DNA of 64,000 bases from Candidatus Rokuibacteriota bacterium (GCA_016184125.1 JACPDG010000072.1:20230-84229); one strand, 5' to 3'. Positions 7,437-16,090 are shown, numbered from the stretch's first letter. A program made the numbers and translations. The notes: generated by a model not told the origin, from the sequence alone.

Positions 7437-7903
7437 CCGTCCTCCGCTTCGAGCTCGCGGCGGATGCGCTCCCTGATCGCCGGGTCGATCGTGAGATCCG
7501 CCGGTCGACGCTGCGCTTCCGCGCGCCGGCGCCAGCGCGCGACGACGAGACCGGTCACCGCGAGGCCGACCGCGACCGCGACGATCGGGAAGAGCCAGAC
7601 GAGCAGCGTGAAGCCGCGACGGCGCGGCGCCAGGAGGATCCACTCCCCGTACCGGTCGACGAAGTACTGGATCACCTGCTCAGGCCGCTCGCCCATGGCC
7701 AGCCGCTCCCGGACGATCGCGCGCATCTGCTGCGCCATCTCCGAGGGCGAGTCGGCGACCGAGAGGTTCTGGCAGACGACGCACCTGAGCTGCAACGCGA
7801 TCTCGTAGGCCTCCCGGTCGTTGATCGGCACCGCCTGCTGCCCGACACTCGTCTGCGCCGACGCGATGACCAGCCACGCCGCGACGACGATCAGCCGCGT
7901 CAC
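7433..7903 (-). CDS. ccmH: CcmH/CycL thiol oxidoreductase of cytochrome c maturation
   Basis: A 156-residue protein with a signal peptide (residues 2-18), the conserved LRCVVCQN redox motif (Cys41, Cys44), the SPSEMAQQMRAIVRERLAMG helix, YFVDRYGEWILLAPRR, a single membrane segment (about 105-128) and a cytoplasmic tail. CcmH keeps the apocytochrome CXXCH thiols reduced and, with CcmF and CcmI, presents them for haem attachment in the periplasm. The GTG start overlaps the ccmG stop (GTGA), and the 3' end overlaps the TPR gene (ATGA). Length and motifs are typical of the short CcmH form without a fused TPR. Confidence 0.92.
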   Translation of the reverse strand: MTRLIVVAAWLVIASAQTSVGQQAVPINDREAYEIALQLRCVVCQNLSVADSPSEMAQQMRAIVRERLAMGERPEQVIQYFVDRYGEWILLAPRRRGFTLLVWLFPIVAVAVGLAVTGLVVARWRRRAEAQRRPADLTIDPAIRERIRRELEAEDG

Positions 7904-8481
7904 GAGTCCGCGCCCGTGGGGCGCGCGGACGCGCCCGTGGGGGTCGTCGCCGAGGCCCCCTCCGAAAGCAGGGGTTCGACCTCCCGCCGGAACACCTCGT
8001 CCGTCACCGCGCCCACGTGCTTCGCGCGGATCCGGCCCTGACGGTCCAGAAAGAACGTTTCGGGGACGCCGTAGATCCCGTACTCGATCGACACCTTGCC
8101 GTCGACATCGCGTACGTTGGGGAACGTGAGCCCGAACTGACGGATGAACTTCTGGGCGGCCTCGGCCGTGTCCTGGATGTCGACGCCGATCACGACGAGC
8201 CCCCGGTCGCGGTACGCGCGCCAGTTCCGCTCGAGGACCGGCGCCTCCTCGTAGCAGGCCGGGTAGCACCAGGACGCCCAGAAGTTCAGCACGACGACCT
8301 TCCCGCGGTGCGACTCGAGCGCCAGCGGCTCGCCGGAGAACGTCGCGAGCGTGAACTCGGCGGCCGGGCGGCCGACGAGCGGCGAGGGAATGTCGCGGGG
8401 GTTGACCCGGAACCCGTACGCCAGGAGCGCGATCACGGGGACCGCGGAGAGGGGGATGAGCCAGCGCCACGCGCGCGTCAC
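7900..8481 (-). CDS. ccmG: CcmG/DsbE/TlpA-family thioredoxin with a CX3C motif
   Basis: A 193-residue membrane-anchored thioredoxin: an N-terminal segment at 8-24, then FTLATFSGEPL, GKVVVLNFWASW, DIQDTAEAAQKFI and the cis-proline loop YGIYGVPETFFLDRQG typical of CcmG, which reduces the CcmH/apocytochrome disulfides. The odd feature is the active site. The DNA reads W-C72-Y-P-A-C76, three residues between the cysteines instead of the usual two. The rest of the fold is intact, so this is a lineage variant or an insertion that changes redox chemistry. The C-terminus is a Thr/Ala/Pro-rich tail. The GTG start overlaps ccmF and the end overlaps ccmH. Confidence 0.9.
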   Translation of the reverse strand: MTRAWRWLIPLSAVPVIALLAYGFRVNPRDIPSPLVGRPAAEFTLATFSGEPLALESHRGKVVVLNFWASWCYPACYEEAPVLERNWRAYRDRGLVVIGVDIQDTAEAAQKFIRQFGLTFPNVRDVDGKVSIEYGIYGVPETFFLDRQGRIRAKHVGAVTDEVFRREVEPLLSEGASATTPTGASARPTGADS

Positions 8482-10424
8482 CGTCCGGACCTCCGTTCGG
8501 GAAGGATCGCGAGCAGCGTCCCGAGCGTGAGCACCAGGCCGCCGATCCAGATCCAGCTCACGAGCCGGTTGACCTGCGCCTTCACCGTGGCGTGCGACCC
8601 GTCGCGCGCGAAGTCGCCGAGGACGAGGTAGACGTCCTCCTTCAGTCCGAGCCGGTAGTCGACGTAGGCGATCGGCGCGGAGTCGCGCGGATAGAACTTC
8701 TTCGCCGGCCGCAGCACGATCGGCGTCGCGGTCCCGTTCGTCACGGTGAACGTCCCGCTCACCTTGAAGTGGTTGGACTCCTCGCTGCCCGCGAGCCCGT
8801 CGAAGCGGAACCGGTAGCCCGCCAGCTCGGCGCTCTCGCCCCGCTGGAGCGTCGTCTCCGTCTGCACGGACCAGGCGTGCGATCCCGTCACGCCCACGAG
8901 GATGACGAGGACGCCCAGGTGGACGAGGAAGCCGCCGTAGCGGCGGTTGTGGCGGAGCACGAGCCCGCCGAGCGCAGGAAGCAGCGACTCGCCCATCCGC
9001 CTGCGCGCCCGGGTGGCACGCACGAGATCCAGGACGACCGTCGCGGTCACGAACGCGGTGAGCGCCAGCGCCAGCGCGGCAAGCGCGGACCGCACGCCGA
9101 GCAGCCAGACGATCGCCGCGGCCGCGATGCCGGTGAGGACCGGCCACAGGAAGTTCCGCGTGAGGTTCTCCATCGACGCCCGGCGCCACGCGATCAGCGG
9201 GCCGACGCCCATCAGGAACACGAGCGCCAGGAACAGCGGCACGTTCACCTGGTTGAAGAACGGCGCGCCGACGCTCACCTTGACGCCGCGGACGGCCTCG
9301 CTCAGGAGCGGGAACACGGTGCCGAAGAACACCGTGAACGCCGCGGCGACGAGCAGCACGTTGTTGAGCAGGAACGCCGATTCGCGCGAGATGACCGAGT
9401 CGACCGTGCCCTGCGCCTTCAGCCGGTCCCAGCGGGCGGCGAGCAGGGTGAACGCGACGAGGACGACGAGGGCCAGGAACCCGAGAAAGAACGCGCCGAT
9501 CGTGCCCTGCGTGAAGGCGTGGACGGACGCGATGACGCCCGAGCGCGTGAGGAACGTCCCGAACAGCGTGAGCGCGAACGTGAGCACCACGAGCGCGACG
9601 TTCCAGAGCTTGAGCATCCGCCGCCGCTCCTGGATCATCACCGAGTGCAGGAACGCGGTGCCGGTCAGCCACGGCATGAACGCCGCGTTCTCGACCGGGT
9701 CCCACGCCCAGTACCCGCCCCAGCCCAGCACGTGGTAGCTCCACCAGCCGCCGATGAGGAGCCCGAGCGAGAGGAAGTACCACGCGACGATCGTCCAGCG
9801 GCGGGTCAGGGTGATCCAGGCGTCGCCGAGGCGGCCGGTGGCGAGCGCGGCGATCGCGAACGCGAACGGCACGGTGAAGCCGGTGAAGCCGAGGTAGAGG
9901 GCCACCGGGTGCGTGATCATCCCGGTGTCCTCGAGCAGGGGATTCAGACCGCGGCCGTCCGCCGGCACGGGGCTCAGCCGGGCGAACGGCGGCGCGGGCA
10001 CGGTCATGACGAGCACGAAGAACGCGATCACGCCGAGCATCGCGGACAGCGCCCACGGGTACAGGTCGCGGGCGTTCTCCCGGTGGCGCAGGATGAGGAG
10101 CAGCGTGTAGAGCGCGAGCATCCAGGTCCAGAGGATGATCGAGCCCTCGAGCGCGCCCCAGACCCCGGTGATCCGGTAGTAGAACGGGGTGCCGAGGTTC
10201 GTGTTCGACGCGACGTACTCGAGCGAGAAGTCGAACGCGAGGAACGCGTAGACGAGCAGCGCGAAGCACGCGGTCACGAGCACGAACACGCCGACGGCGG
10301 CGTGCTGCGCCGACTCGATCAGCGCCGCCCGGCCCTGACGCGCGCCGATCGCCGCCGCGGCGCTGCCCCAGCCGGCGAGGACGAGCGTGACGATCAGGGC
10401 GCCGTAGCCGATCTCCGGGATCAT
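8478..10424 (-). CDS. ccmF: CcmF, haem lyase core subunit
   Basis: A 648-residue polytopic membrane protein with the CcmF landmarks: TGVWGALEGSIILWTWML in the second/third segments, the tryptophan-rich WWD haem-handling motif with its flank (GWGGYWAWDPVENAAFMPW, about residues 230-248), TLFGTFLTRSGV, and a periplasmic beta-rich domain before the last membrane helix. CcmF receives haem from holo-CcmE and, with CcmH and CcmI, joins it to apocytochrome c on the periplasmic side. Length matches the family. The ATG overlaps the ccmE stop (ATGA) and the stop overlaps the ccmG start (GTGA). Confidence 0.95.
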   Translation of the reverse strand: MIPEIGYGALIVTLVLAGWGSAAAAIGARQGRAALIESAQHAAVGVFVLVTACFALLVYAFLAFDFSLEYVASNTNLGTPFYYRITGVWGALEGSIILWTWMLALYTLLLILRHRENARDLYPWALSAMLGVIAFFVLVMTVPAPPFARLSPVPADGRGLNPLLEDTGMITHPVALYLGFTGFTVPFAFAIAALATGRLGDAWITLTRRWTIVAWYFLSLGLLIGGWWSYHVLGWGGYWAWDPVENAAFMPWLTGTAFLHSVMIQERRRMLKLWNVALVVLTFALTLFGTFLTRSGVIASVHAFTQGTIGAFFLGFLALVVLVAFTLLAARWDRLKAQGTVDSVISRESAFLLNNVLLVAAAFTVFFGTVFPLLSEAVRGVKVSVGAPFFNQVNVPLFLALVFLMGVGPLIAWRRASMENLTRNFLWPVLTGIAAAAIVWLLGVRSALAALALALTAFVTATVVLDLVRATRARRRMGESLLPALGGLVLRHNRRYGGFLVHLGVLVILVGVTGSHAWSVQTETTLQRGESAELAGYRFRFDGLAGSEESNHFKVSGTFTVTNGTATPIVLRPAKKFYPRDSAPIAYVDYRLGLKEDVYLVLGDFARDGSHATVKAQVNRLVSWIWIGGLVLTLGTLLAILPERRSGR

Positions 10425-10864
10425 GCGCCGGGCCCCTTGAGGGTCTTCATGAGCTCCTTCGGGCTTGCCTGGCCCTCGTCGTGCGGTGCCTTGTATTCCT
10501 CGGAGTGCTTCGCGAGGATCGTCGTGGCCTTGAAGTAGCCGTCCGGTGTCCAGCTGCCCTCCACGACCGCGCCGCGCTCCTCCCCGAAGAGGTCGGGCGG
10601 CGTTCCCTTGTGGCGCACGGGCACCGTGGCCTTGCCGTCCGAGATCGCGAACGCGAGGTCGAGCGTCCGCGGCTCCCAGCGCAGCGAGCCCTTCACGACC
10701 ATGCCGCCGAGCCGGTACGCCTTGCCGGCGACCGGGGCCTGCGTGAGCTCGGACGGCGTGACGAAGTAGACGGCGGACTGGGTGACGCCCGCATAGATCA
10801 TGTACGCGAGCGCCGCCGCGATCACGACGCCGCCGGCGAGGAACTTCGTACGCTTGGTCCTCAT
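10421..10864 (-). CDS. ccmE: CcmE haem chaperone
   Basis: A 147-residue protein with one N-terminal membrane anchor (about residues 8-28), an OB-fold domain (VAGKAYRLGGMVVKGSLR, VPVRHKGTPPDLFGEERGAVVEG) and the haem-binding segment LAKHSEEY, where His120 forms the covalent haem bond and Tyr124 is the usual axial ligand. It carries haem from CcmC to CcmF in the periplasm. This is the His-type CcmE, not the Cys-type found in some other lineages. The start overlaps ccmD and the stop overlaps ccmF, both as ATGA. Confidence 0.95.
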   Translation of the reverse strand: MRTKRTKFLAGGVVIAAALAYMIYAGVTQSAVYFVTPSELTQAPVAGKAYRLGGMVVKGSLRWEPRTLDLAFAISDGKATVPVRHKGTPPDLFGEERGAVVEGSWTPDGYFKATTILAKHSEEYKAPHDEGQASPKELMKTLKGPGA

Positions 10865-10992
10865 CGCCCTCTCCGTCGACTCGGGGGCGTGCGCAGCTGC
10901 CGCTCCCGCGTGCGGAGCCGGCGCCAGTAGCCGCCGAACATGACGAGCGCCAGCGCGTACGCCGCCGCCACATATCCCCAGTTGTCGGGCAT
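10861..10992 (-). CDS. ccmD: CcmD-like small membrane protein
   Basis: A 43-residue protein with a single membrane helix (YVAAAYALALVMFGGYWRRL, about residues 7-26) followed by a basic tail ending RRRGR, the classic CcmD pattern. CcmD helps release holo-CcmE from the CcmABC complex. Its ATG shares one base with the ccmC stop (TGATG) and its own stop overlaps ccmE. Sequence conservation in CcmD is low, so the call rests on size, topology, charge and its exact place between ccmC and ccmE. Confidence 0.85.
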   Translation of the reverse strand: MPDNWGYVAAAYALALVMFGGYWRRLRTRERQLRTPPSRRRGR

Positions 10993-11657
10993 CACGCGAG
11001 GCGCGCCTCCTGCTCGCGTCGCAGCAGCTCCACCCGCTTCGTGACGAAGTAGAGGTAGAGCAGGGTGAAGGCGACCACGTTGACCAGCAGGGTCGCCAGG
11101 ATCACGGGAGGCATCGTCGGCGCTCCCGGCTTCATCACCGACGGCGGCTGGTGGAGCGTGCGCCACCAGTACACCGAGAAATGGACGAGCGGGACGTCGA
11201 GCGCCGCGATGATCCCGAGCACGGCCGCGTAGCGGGCGCCCCGCTCCGGCTCCTCGATCATGCCGCGCAGCAGCAGGTACCCGAGGTACATCACGAACAG
11301 CACCGCGACGCTGGTGAGTCGCGCGTCCCAGGTCCACCAGGTCCCCCACGTCGGCTTGCCCCAGATCGATCCCGCGGCGATCGTGAGCCCGGTGAACACG
11401 ACCCCGACCTCCGCCGAGGCGTGCGCGACGCGGTCGGCCGCGTCCGTCCGGCGCGCGAGGTACACGATCGAGGCGACGAAGACCACGCCGAACGCCAGGT
11501 ACGCCACCCAGGCGGTCGGCACGTGCAGGTACATGATCCGCTGCACGAAACCCTGCGTGGTCTCGCGCGGCGCGACGCCGAAGCCCATGGCGAGGCCGCC
11601 GGCCAGACCGAGCGCGGCGAGCCAGCCGAGGACGCGCGACGCGGTGGCCATGGTCAT
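10992..11657 (-). CDS. ccmC: CcmC haem delivery protein
   Basis: A 221-residue protein with six membrane segments and the tryptophan-rich WGTWWTWDARLT motif (about residues 105-116) flanked by conserved histidines (YLHVPTAW and VHFSVYWWRTLHQP), the haem-binding set of CcmC. It loads haem onto CcmE at the periplasmic face. The ATG at 11657 overlaps the ccmB stop in ATGA; a second ATG two codons in is possible. The C-terminal KRVELLRREQEARLA tail is cytoplasmic. Motif and neighbours make the call firm. Confidence 0.94.
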   Translation of the reverse strand: MTMATASRVLGWLAALGLAGGLAMGFGVAPRETTQGFVQRIMYLHVPTAWVAYLAFGVVFVASIVYLARRTDAADRVAHASAEVGVVFTGLTIAAGSIWGKPTWGTWWTWDARLTSVAVLFVMYLGYLLLRGMIEEPERGARYAAVLGIIAALDVPLVHFSVYWWRTLHQPPSVMKPGAPTMPPVILATLLVNVVAFTLLYLYFVTKRVELLRREQEARLA

Positions 11658-12331
11658 CCCTCGAGGATGAAGTCGAACGTCAGCAGACCGCTCACGACGT
11701 AGATCAGGTCCGCGGCGACGAGCAGCTTCAGCCACTGCGCGACGGCGGCGAGCGGCTCGCCGGCGAGGACCGCCTCCGTGGCCTTGACGGTGCCGAGCAG
11801 CACCGGGACTTGCACGGGCAGCAACAGGATCGGGAACAGCAGCTCGCGCGCGCGGATGTTCGCGGTCATCGCGGCGAAGAGCGTCCCCACGGCGGCGAGG
11901 CCGACCGTACCGAGGGCGACGACCAGGGTGAGCGCCGGCAGCGCGGCCGACAGGTCGACGTTGAAGAACACGGCGAACAGGGCGATCAGCAGCGCCTCGA
12001 CCGTGAACATCAGCAACAGGTTGCCTGCGAGCTTGCCGACGTAGACGGCCGACTTGTCGCCGGGCGTCAGCAGGAGCGCTTCCCAGCAGTCGTTCTCCCG
12101 CTCGGTCACGAAGGTCCGCCCGAGGCCGAGCAGCCCCGACAGGATGAATCCGAGCCACAGCAGCCCGGGCATGGCCTGCGCGAGCCGGTCGCGGTCGGGG
12201 CCGAGCGCGAACTGGAACGCGAACAGCAGCAGCAGCGCGAAGAACACCAGCGCGTTGAGCGTCTCCTTCGAGCGGCGCTCGACGAGCACGTCCTTCCAGG
12301 TCACGGCCCACGCGCGCCGCGCGAAGCTCAC
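11654..12331 (-). CDS. ccmB: CcmB, ABC transporter membrane subunit
   Basis: A 225-residue protein with six predicted membrane segments and the CcmB opening WAVTWKDVLVERRSKETLNA, plus the WLGFILSGLLGLGRTFVTER and CWEALLLTPGDKSAVYVGK regions typical of the family. With CcmA it forms the ABC module whose ATP hydrolysis releases haem-loaded CcmE from CcmC. The GTG start overlaps the ccmA stop (GTGA) and the stop overlaps ccmC (ATGA), so translation is coupled through the operon. Confidence 0.94.
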   Translation of the reverse strand: MSFARRAWAVTWKDVLVERRSKETLNALVFFALLLLFAFQFALGPDRDRLAQAMPGLLWLGFILSGLLGLGRTFVTERENDCWEALLLTPGDKSAVYVGKLAGNLLLMFTVEALLIALFAVFFNVDLSAALPALTLVVALGTVGLAAVGTLFAAMTANIRARELLFPILLLPVQVPVLLGTVKATEAVLAGEPLAAVAQWLKLLVAADLIYVVSGLLTFDFILEG

Positions 12332-13047
12332 GCGAGGTCCTCCGTGTGGAGCGCGTAGAGCCGGCGGAGCTCGTCGGGACTCACGGCCGACCGCGGCGTG
12401 TCGAGGGCGATCTTCCCGGCCGCGAGGATCGCCACGCGGTCGGTGATCTGGAGGTCCCGGCTGAAGCTGTGCGTGGCCATCATGACCGCGCCGCCCCGGT
12501 CCTTGAACGAGCCGAGGTACTCCTCGAGCCACTTGCGCGCCCGCTGGTCCAGCGCCGAGAACGGCTCGTCGAGCAGGAGCACGGTCGGTTCGAGCATCGC
12601 CACGCGGGCGAGCGCGAGCCGGCGCTTCATGCCCGCCGAGAAGGACCGCACGCGCTCGTCAGCGAACGCGTCGAGCTCCACGTCGGTGAGCGCGGCCTGG
12701 AGCGCGGCATCGCGCGCGTCGCGACCCGCGAAGGCGGACCAGAAGCGGAGGTTCTCGATCGCTGTCAGATCCTCGTAGAGGTACGAGCCGTGCGCGATCA
12801 ATCCCACGTGCCGGCGGACACCCTCGGCGTCCCGGACGCAATCGTGCCCGGCCACCGTCGCGGAGCCTCGCGTGGGCCGAGTGATCGTCGCGAGGACCTT
12901 GAGCAGGGTCGTCTTCCCGGCACCATTGGCGCCGAGCAACGCGACTGCCTCGCCTGCCTTCACCTCGATGGTGACGCCATCGAGGATGAGCGCGTTGCCG
13001 AAGACCTTGGTGAGACCCGTGACACGGATGAGCGGATCAGCCGTCAT
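12328..13047 (-). CDS. ccmA: CcmA, ABC transporter ATP-binding subunit
   Basis: A 239-residue ATPase with Walker A GANGAGKTT (about residues 39-47), a signature loop in the degenerate form FSAGMKRRLALAR, Walker B VLLLDEPFSALD and the switch His in ATHSF. It powers the CcmABCD release complex. It is the first gene of the ccm operon; the promoter should lie in the 177-base gap to htpX, but no clear -35/-10 pair is visible on that strand. All nine downstream genes overlap in sequence. Other ABC ATPases look alike, but the neighbours settle the assignment. Confidence 0.95.
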   Translation of the reverse strand: MTADPLIRVTGLTKVFGNALILDGVTIEVKAGEAVALLGANGAGKTTLLKVLATITRPTRGSATVAGHDCVRDAEGVRRHVGLIAHGSYLYEDLTAIENLRFWSAFAGRDARDAALQAALTDVELDAFADERVRSFSAGMKRRLALARVAMLEPTVLLLDEPFSALDQRARKWLEEYLGSFKDRGGAVMMATHSFSRDLQITDRVAILAAGKIALDTPRSAVSPDELRRLYALHTEDLA

Positions 13048-13131
13048 GCACTAAACCAGACAATTCTCCCCTAGCGTGCAGGGCCGGTCAAGGAAGCGCC
13101 CGCTTCACCCATCCGTGGGAAGCCAGACACG

Positions 13132-13166
13132 CGAGGCGGCCCCCCCGGTGCCACCCGGCCGGTCTC
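13132..13166. repeat. Dispersed intergenic repeat family B, copy 1
   Basis: A GAGGCGGC block, then a C-run, then GTGCCACCCGGCCGGTCTC. It matches a stretch at 20305-20343 after fabF at nearly every position apart from a five-base indel. Both copies are intergenic. No function is evident; the rest of the 13048-13224 gap shows no gene. Confidence 0.5.
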
Positions 13167-13224
13167 CCGCTCCTGCTTCGCCCGGACGCGGCGGCGTGGC
13201 GTGCTTCGTTAGGCGGCGCTCAGC

Positions 13225-14079
13225 TCAGGCGGCGCCCAGACGCATGCTGCGGAGCCGCGCGATGCGCTCCTCGATGGGCGGATGCGTCGAGAAGAGCATC
13301 ATCAGCGACCGGCCGGTCAGCGGGTTCACGATGAACAGGTGCGCGGTCGCCGGGTTCGCCTGGAGCGGCACCGCCTGGGACGCCATGTGGAGCTTCCCGA
13401 GCGCCGCCGCCAGCCCGTAGGTACGTCCAGCGAGCCTGGCGCCCGTGGCGTCCGCCTGGTACTCACGGGCCCGCGAGACGGCCATCTGGACGAGCATCGC
13501 GGCGATCGGTGCGAGGATCGCCATGAGGATCATCGCGGCCGGGCTTCCACCTTCCTCGTCGTCGCTGCGCCCGCCGCCCCAGAATGCGGCCCACTGTGCC
13601 ATGTGCGCCAGATAGGTGATGGCGCCCGCGAGCGTCGCCGCGACGGTCGAGATCAGCACGTCGCGGTTCTTCACGTGGGCGAGCTCGTGCGCCAGGACGC
13701 CCTCGAGCTCGTCCTCGTTGAGGATCCGCATGATGCCCTCGGTGACCGCCACGGCCGCGTGCTCGGGGTTCCGTCCCGTCGCGAACGCGTTCGGCGTGTC
13801 GACCGGGATCAGGTACACGCGCGGCATCGGGATGCCGGCCCGCTGGGCCAGGCGACGGATCATCGCGTGGAGGCCCGGCGCCTGCGACTCCTCGATCGGG
13901 TGCGCGCGGTACATGGACAGCACGATTTTGTCGGAGAACCAGTAGCTGGCGAAGTTCATCGCGAGGGCGAAGATGAACGCGATCATCATGCCCTGGCGGC
14001 CGCCGACTGCGCCGCCGATGAGGACGAGCATCGCCGTCAGGAGCCCGAGCAGGAGCGCGGTCTTGAACATGTTCCCCAT
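13225..14079 (-). CDS. htpX: Zinc metalloprotease HtpX
   Basis: A 284-residue M48-family membrane protease: two N-terminal membrane segments (about residues 7-27 and 30-48), the zinc motif HELAH at 131-135, [15 protein letters not shown] and two further hydrophobic segments, then [15 protein letters not shown] carrying the third zinc ligand Glu. HtpX degrades damaged membrane proteins. I start it at [12 protein letters not shown] (14079) because this matches the family N-terminus; the frame stays open upstream to 14205 without resembling HtpX. The gene is divergent from the yceD-led operon, whose promoter is in the 163-base gap. Confidence 0.92.
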   Translation of the reverse strand: MGNMFKTALLLGLLTAMLVLIGGAVGGRQGMMIAFIFALAMNFASYWFSDKIVLSMYRAHPIEESQAPGLHAMIRRLAQRAGIPMPRVYLIPVDTPNAFATGRNPEHAAVAVTEGIMRILNEDELEGVLAHELAHVKNRDVLISTVAATLAGAITYLAHMAQWAAFWGGGRSDDEEGGSPAAMILMAILAPIAAMLVQMAVSRAREYQADATGARLAGRTYGLAAALGKLHMASQAVPLQANPATAHLFIVNPLTGRSLMMLFSTHPPIEERIARLRSMRLGAA

Positions 14080-14145
14080 GACGCCGCAGCGTAGCAAAGG
14101 CCAGGCCGGGCGGTCAAATGCCTCACGAGAGAAGGGAGACAGACC

Positions 14146-14174
14146 TTGACTTGCCCACCCCCGGCCGATATACT
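14146..14174 (+). promoter_or_regulatory. Sigma70-type promoter of the yceD-fab operon
   Basis: TTGACT at 14146-14151 and TATACT at 14169-14174 are separated by 17 bases, close to the sigma70 consensus. Transcription would start near 14181, about 60 bases before the yceD ATG. This is the clearest promoter in the window and drives the rightward ribosomal/fatty-acid operon. Confidence 0.75.
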
Positions 14175-14242
14175 CTCCGAGTTTGTAAAAAACTTCTTGT
14201 TTCATGGGAGTTTACGCGGGGTTCCCCGCGAGGTGCAGCACG

Positions 14243-14752
14243 ATGATCATCCAGGTTTCCGAGCTTCAAGACGAAGGACTGGATCTTTCCGGGGTCCACC
14301 AGTTCGCGTCTCCGTACGCCGACCCGTCCTGGCGTCTGGACGAGGTCCGGCTCCACCTGGAGCGGGACGGCGTGGACGTCGTCGTGAACGGCGACATCGC
14401 GGCCACCGTCCCGCAGACGTGCGGTCGTTGCCTCGAAGCGTTCCCCGCAAGCGTCAGGGCCGTCGTCGATCTGCGCCTGGCGCCGCGGCCGACCTCGCAC
14501 AGCAACGTCGAGCTGGCGGCGGACGACCTGGACGTGGACTTCTATGCTGATGACCAGCTCGACCTGAACGGGCTCATCGAGACCGAGACGACGTTGGCCT
14601 TGCCGATGAAACCGCTCTGCCGTGACGAATGCCGGGGCCTGTGCCCGGTGTGCGGCGGCAACCGCAACAGCGAGCGCTGCTCCTGCGACGCGCGGCCGGT
14701 CGACCCGCGTCTTGCCGTGCTCAAGGACTGGGCCGGCCGCTCGCGAGACTGA
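14243..14752 (+). CDS. yceD: YceD family (DUF177) protein with zinc-ribbon C-terminus
   Basis: A 169-residue DUF177 protein: TCGRCLEAFPASVRAVVDL in the middle, the acidic DLDVDFYADDQLDLNGLI segment and the C-terminal CRDECRGLCPVCGGNRN followed by CSC, which can bind metal. DUF177 genes are almost always upstream of rpmF and are linked to 23S rRNA or ribosome maturation in plants and bacteria. The ATG at 14243 has GAGGTG at seven bases; the longer frame from 14204 adds a non-conserved leader. The gene is first in the operon with rpmF, plsX and the fab genes. Confidence 0.88.
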   Translation: MIIQVSELQDEGLDLSGVHQFASPYADPSWRLDEVRLHLERDGVDVVVNGDIAATVPQTCGRCLEAFPASVRAVVDLRLAPRPTSHSNVELAADDLDVDFYADDQLDLNGLIETETTLALPMKPLCRDECRGLCPVCGGNRNSERCSCDARPVDPRLAVLKDWAGRSRD

Positions 14753-14756
14753 CATC

Positions 14757-14840
14757 ATGGGGGGACTACCGAAGCCCCCCAAACCCCCCGCGCTCGCACG
14801 CGGCCCGGGGGACCCGGGCCGCGGCTCGGGGACGCTCTAG
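14757..14840. repeat. Dispersed repeat family A, single copy
   Basis: The element sits between the yceD stop and rpmF. It reads ATGGGGGGACTACCGAAG, then C-rich tracts, then GCGGCCCGGGGGACCCGGGCC, and is the reverse complement of the 86-bp array unit at 6241. Its GGGGGG/CCCCCC arms can form a hairpin inside the operon transcript, which might affect readthrough into rpmF or RNA stability. Confidence 0.8.
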
Positions 14841-14860
14841 CCGTGCGAGAGGGAAACGAC

Positions 14861-15043
14861 ATGCCGCTGCCGAAACGACGTCATTCGAGAACCCGCGGGA
14901 AGAAGCGCCGCACGCACTACAAGCTGGGCGCGCCGACGCGGTCGGTCTGTCCGCAGTGCCGGGAGACGAAGCTGCCGCACCGCATCTGCGCGAAGTGCGG
15001 CTATTACAAGGGCCGGGAGATCGTGTCTGTCGAAGGGTCGTAG
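14861..15043 (+). CDS. rpmF: 50S ribosomal protein L32
   Basis: A 60-residue L32: MPLPKRRHSRTRGKKRRTHY at the start, then CPQC and CAKC, the four-cysteine zinc form. It is a structural protein of the large ribosomal subunit. The ATG at 14861 is preceded by GAGAGGG at good spacing. The longer in-frame start at 14843 adds residues absent from the family. The two CXXC pairs mean this is the zinc-requiring paralogue, of interest beside metal-regulated genes, though no regulation is visible here. Confidence 0.96.
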   Translation: MPLPKRRHSRTRGKKRRTHYKLGAPTRSVCPQCRETKLPHRICAKCGYYKGREIVSVEGS

Positions 15044-15064
15044 CCCCTGGCGGCCGCGGCAGCC

Positions 15065-16090
15065 ATGAAGATTGCCGTCGACGCCATGGGCGGCGACCAC
15101 GGTCCCGAGGTCGTGGTCGGCGGTGCCGTCACGGCCGTCCGGGAGCTGGGCGCCTCCGTCGTCCTCGTCGGCGACGGCGGCGTCATCGAGGCCGAGCTGG
15201 GGCGGCTCGGCGCCCAGGGGCATCCGGCCATCGAGATCCGGCACGCATCCCAGGTCGTCGGCATGGCGGAGACGCCGTCCCACGCGCTGCGCCGCAAGCG
15301 GGACTCGTCGCTGCGCGTCGCGGCCGAGCTCGTCCGCGACGGCAAGGCGGCGGCGTTCGTGACCGCCGGCAACACCGGCGCCGCGATGGCCATTTCGATG
15401 TTCGTGATCGGCGTGCTCCGGGGCATCGATCGGCCCGCGATCGCCACGGTCCTGCCCAATCTCAAGCGGTTCACCGTGCTCCTCGACGTCGGCGCCAACG
15501 TGGACCCGAAGCCCTGGCACCTCTTCCAGTTCGCCGTCATGGGGCACGTCTACGCGCGGGACATCCTGGGGATCGAGAACCCGCGTGTCGGGCTCCTGTC
15601 TGTCGGCGCGGAGGAGGGCAAGGGCACGGAGCTCACGCGGGAGACGTACGAGCAGCTCAAGGAGTCGTCGCTGAACTTCCTCGGCAACGTCGAGGGCCGC
15701 GACATCTACAACGGGCACTGTGACGTCGTCGTGACGGACGGGTTCACCGGCAACGTCGCGCTCAAGATCTCCGAGAGCCTGGCGGAGATGCTCGGCGCGA
15801 TGATCCGGGAGGAGCTCATGCGCGACGTGCGCTCGAAGGTCGGCGCGGCGCTCGCGCAGCCGGCGTTCCACCGGTTCAAGAAGCGCGTCGACTACACCGA
15901 GATGGGCGGGGCGCCGCTGCTCGGGATCGACGGGGCGGCGATCGTCTGCCACGGCGCGTCGCCGTCGAAGGCGATCAGGAACGCCGTGCGGGTGGCGAGC
16001 GAGTGGGCGAAGGCCGGTCTGAACGAGCACATCAAGGCGGCGCTCGAGGCCGAGGTCGCGCACGGCGGCCGGGAAGGGAGCCACGAATGA
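15065..16090 (+). CDS. plsX: Phosphate acyltransferase PlsX
   Basis: A 341-residue protein of full family length opening MKIAVDAMGGDHGPEVVVGG, with the PlsX blocks HASQVVGMAETPSHALRRK, FVTAGNTGAAMA, LLDVGANVDPKP and VVTDGFTGNVALK. It makes acyl-phosphate from acyl-ACP for phospholipid synthesis, on the inner face of the membrane. The ATG lies 22 bases after rpmF. The stop overlaps the fabH ATG (ATGA), fitting the common rpmF-plsX-fabH-fabD-fabG order. Confidence 0.96.
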   Translation: MKIAVDAMGGDHGPEVVVGGAVTAVRELGASVVLVGDGGVIEAELGRLGAQGHPAIEIRHASQVVGMAETPSHALRRKRDSSLRVAAELVRDGKAAAFVTAGNTGAAMAISMFVIGVLRGIDRPAIATVLPNLKRFTVLLDVGANVDPKPWHLFQFAVMGHVYARDILGIENPRVGLLSVGAEEGKGTELTRETYEQLKESSLNFLGNVEGRDIYNGHCDVVVTDGFTGNVALKISESLAEMLGAMIREELMRDVRSKVGAALAQPAFHRFKKRVDYTEMGGAPLLGIDGAAIVCHGASPSKAIRNAVRVASEWAKAGLNEHIKAALEAEVAHGGREGSHE

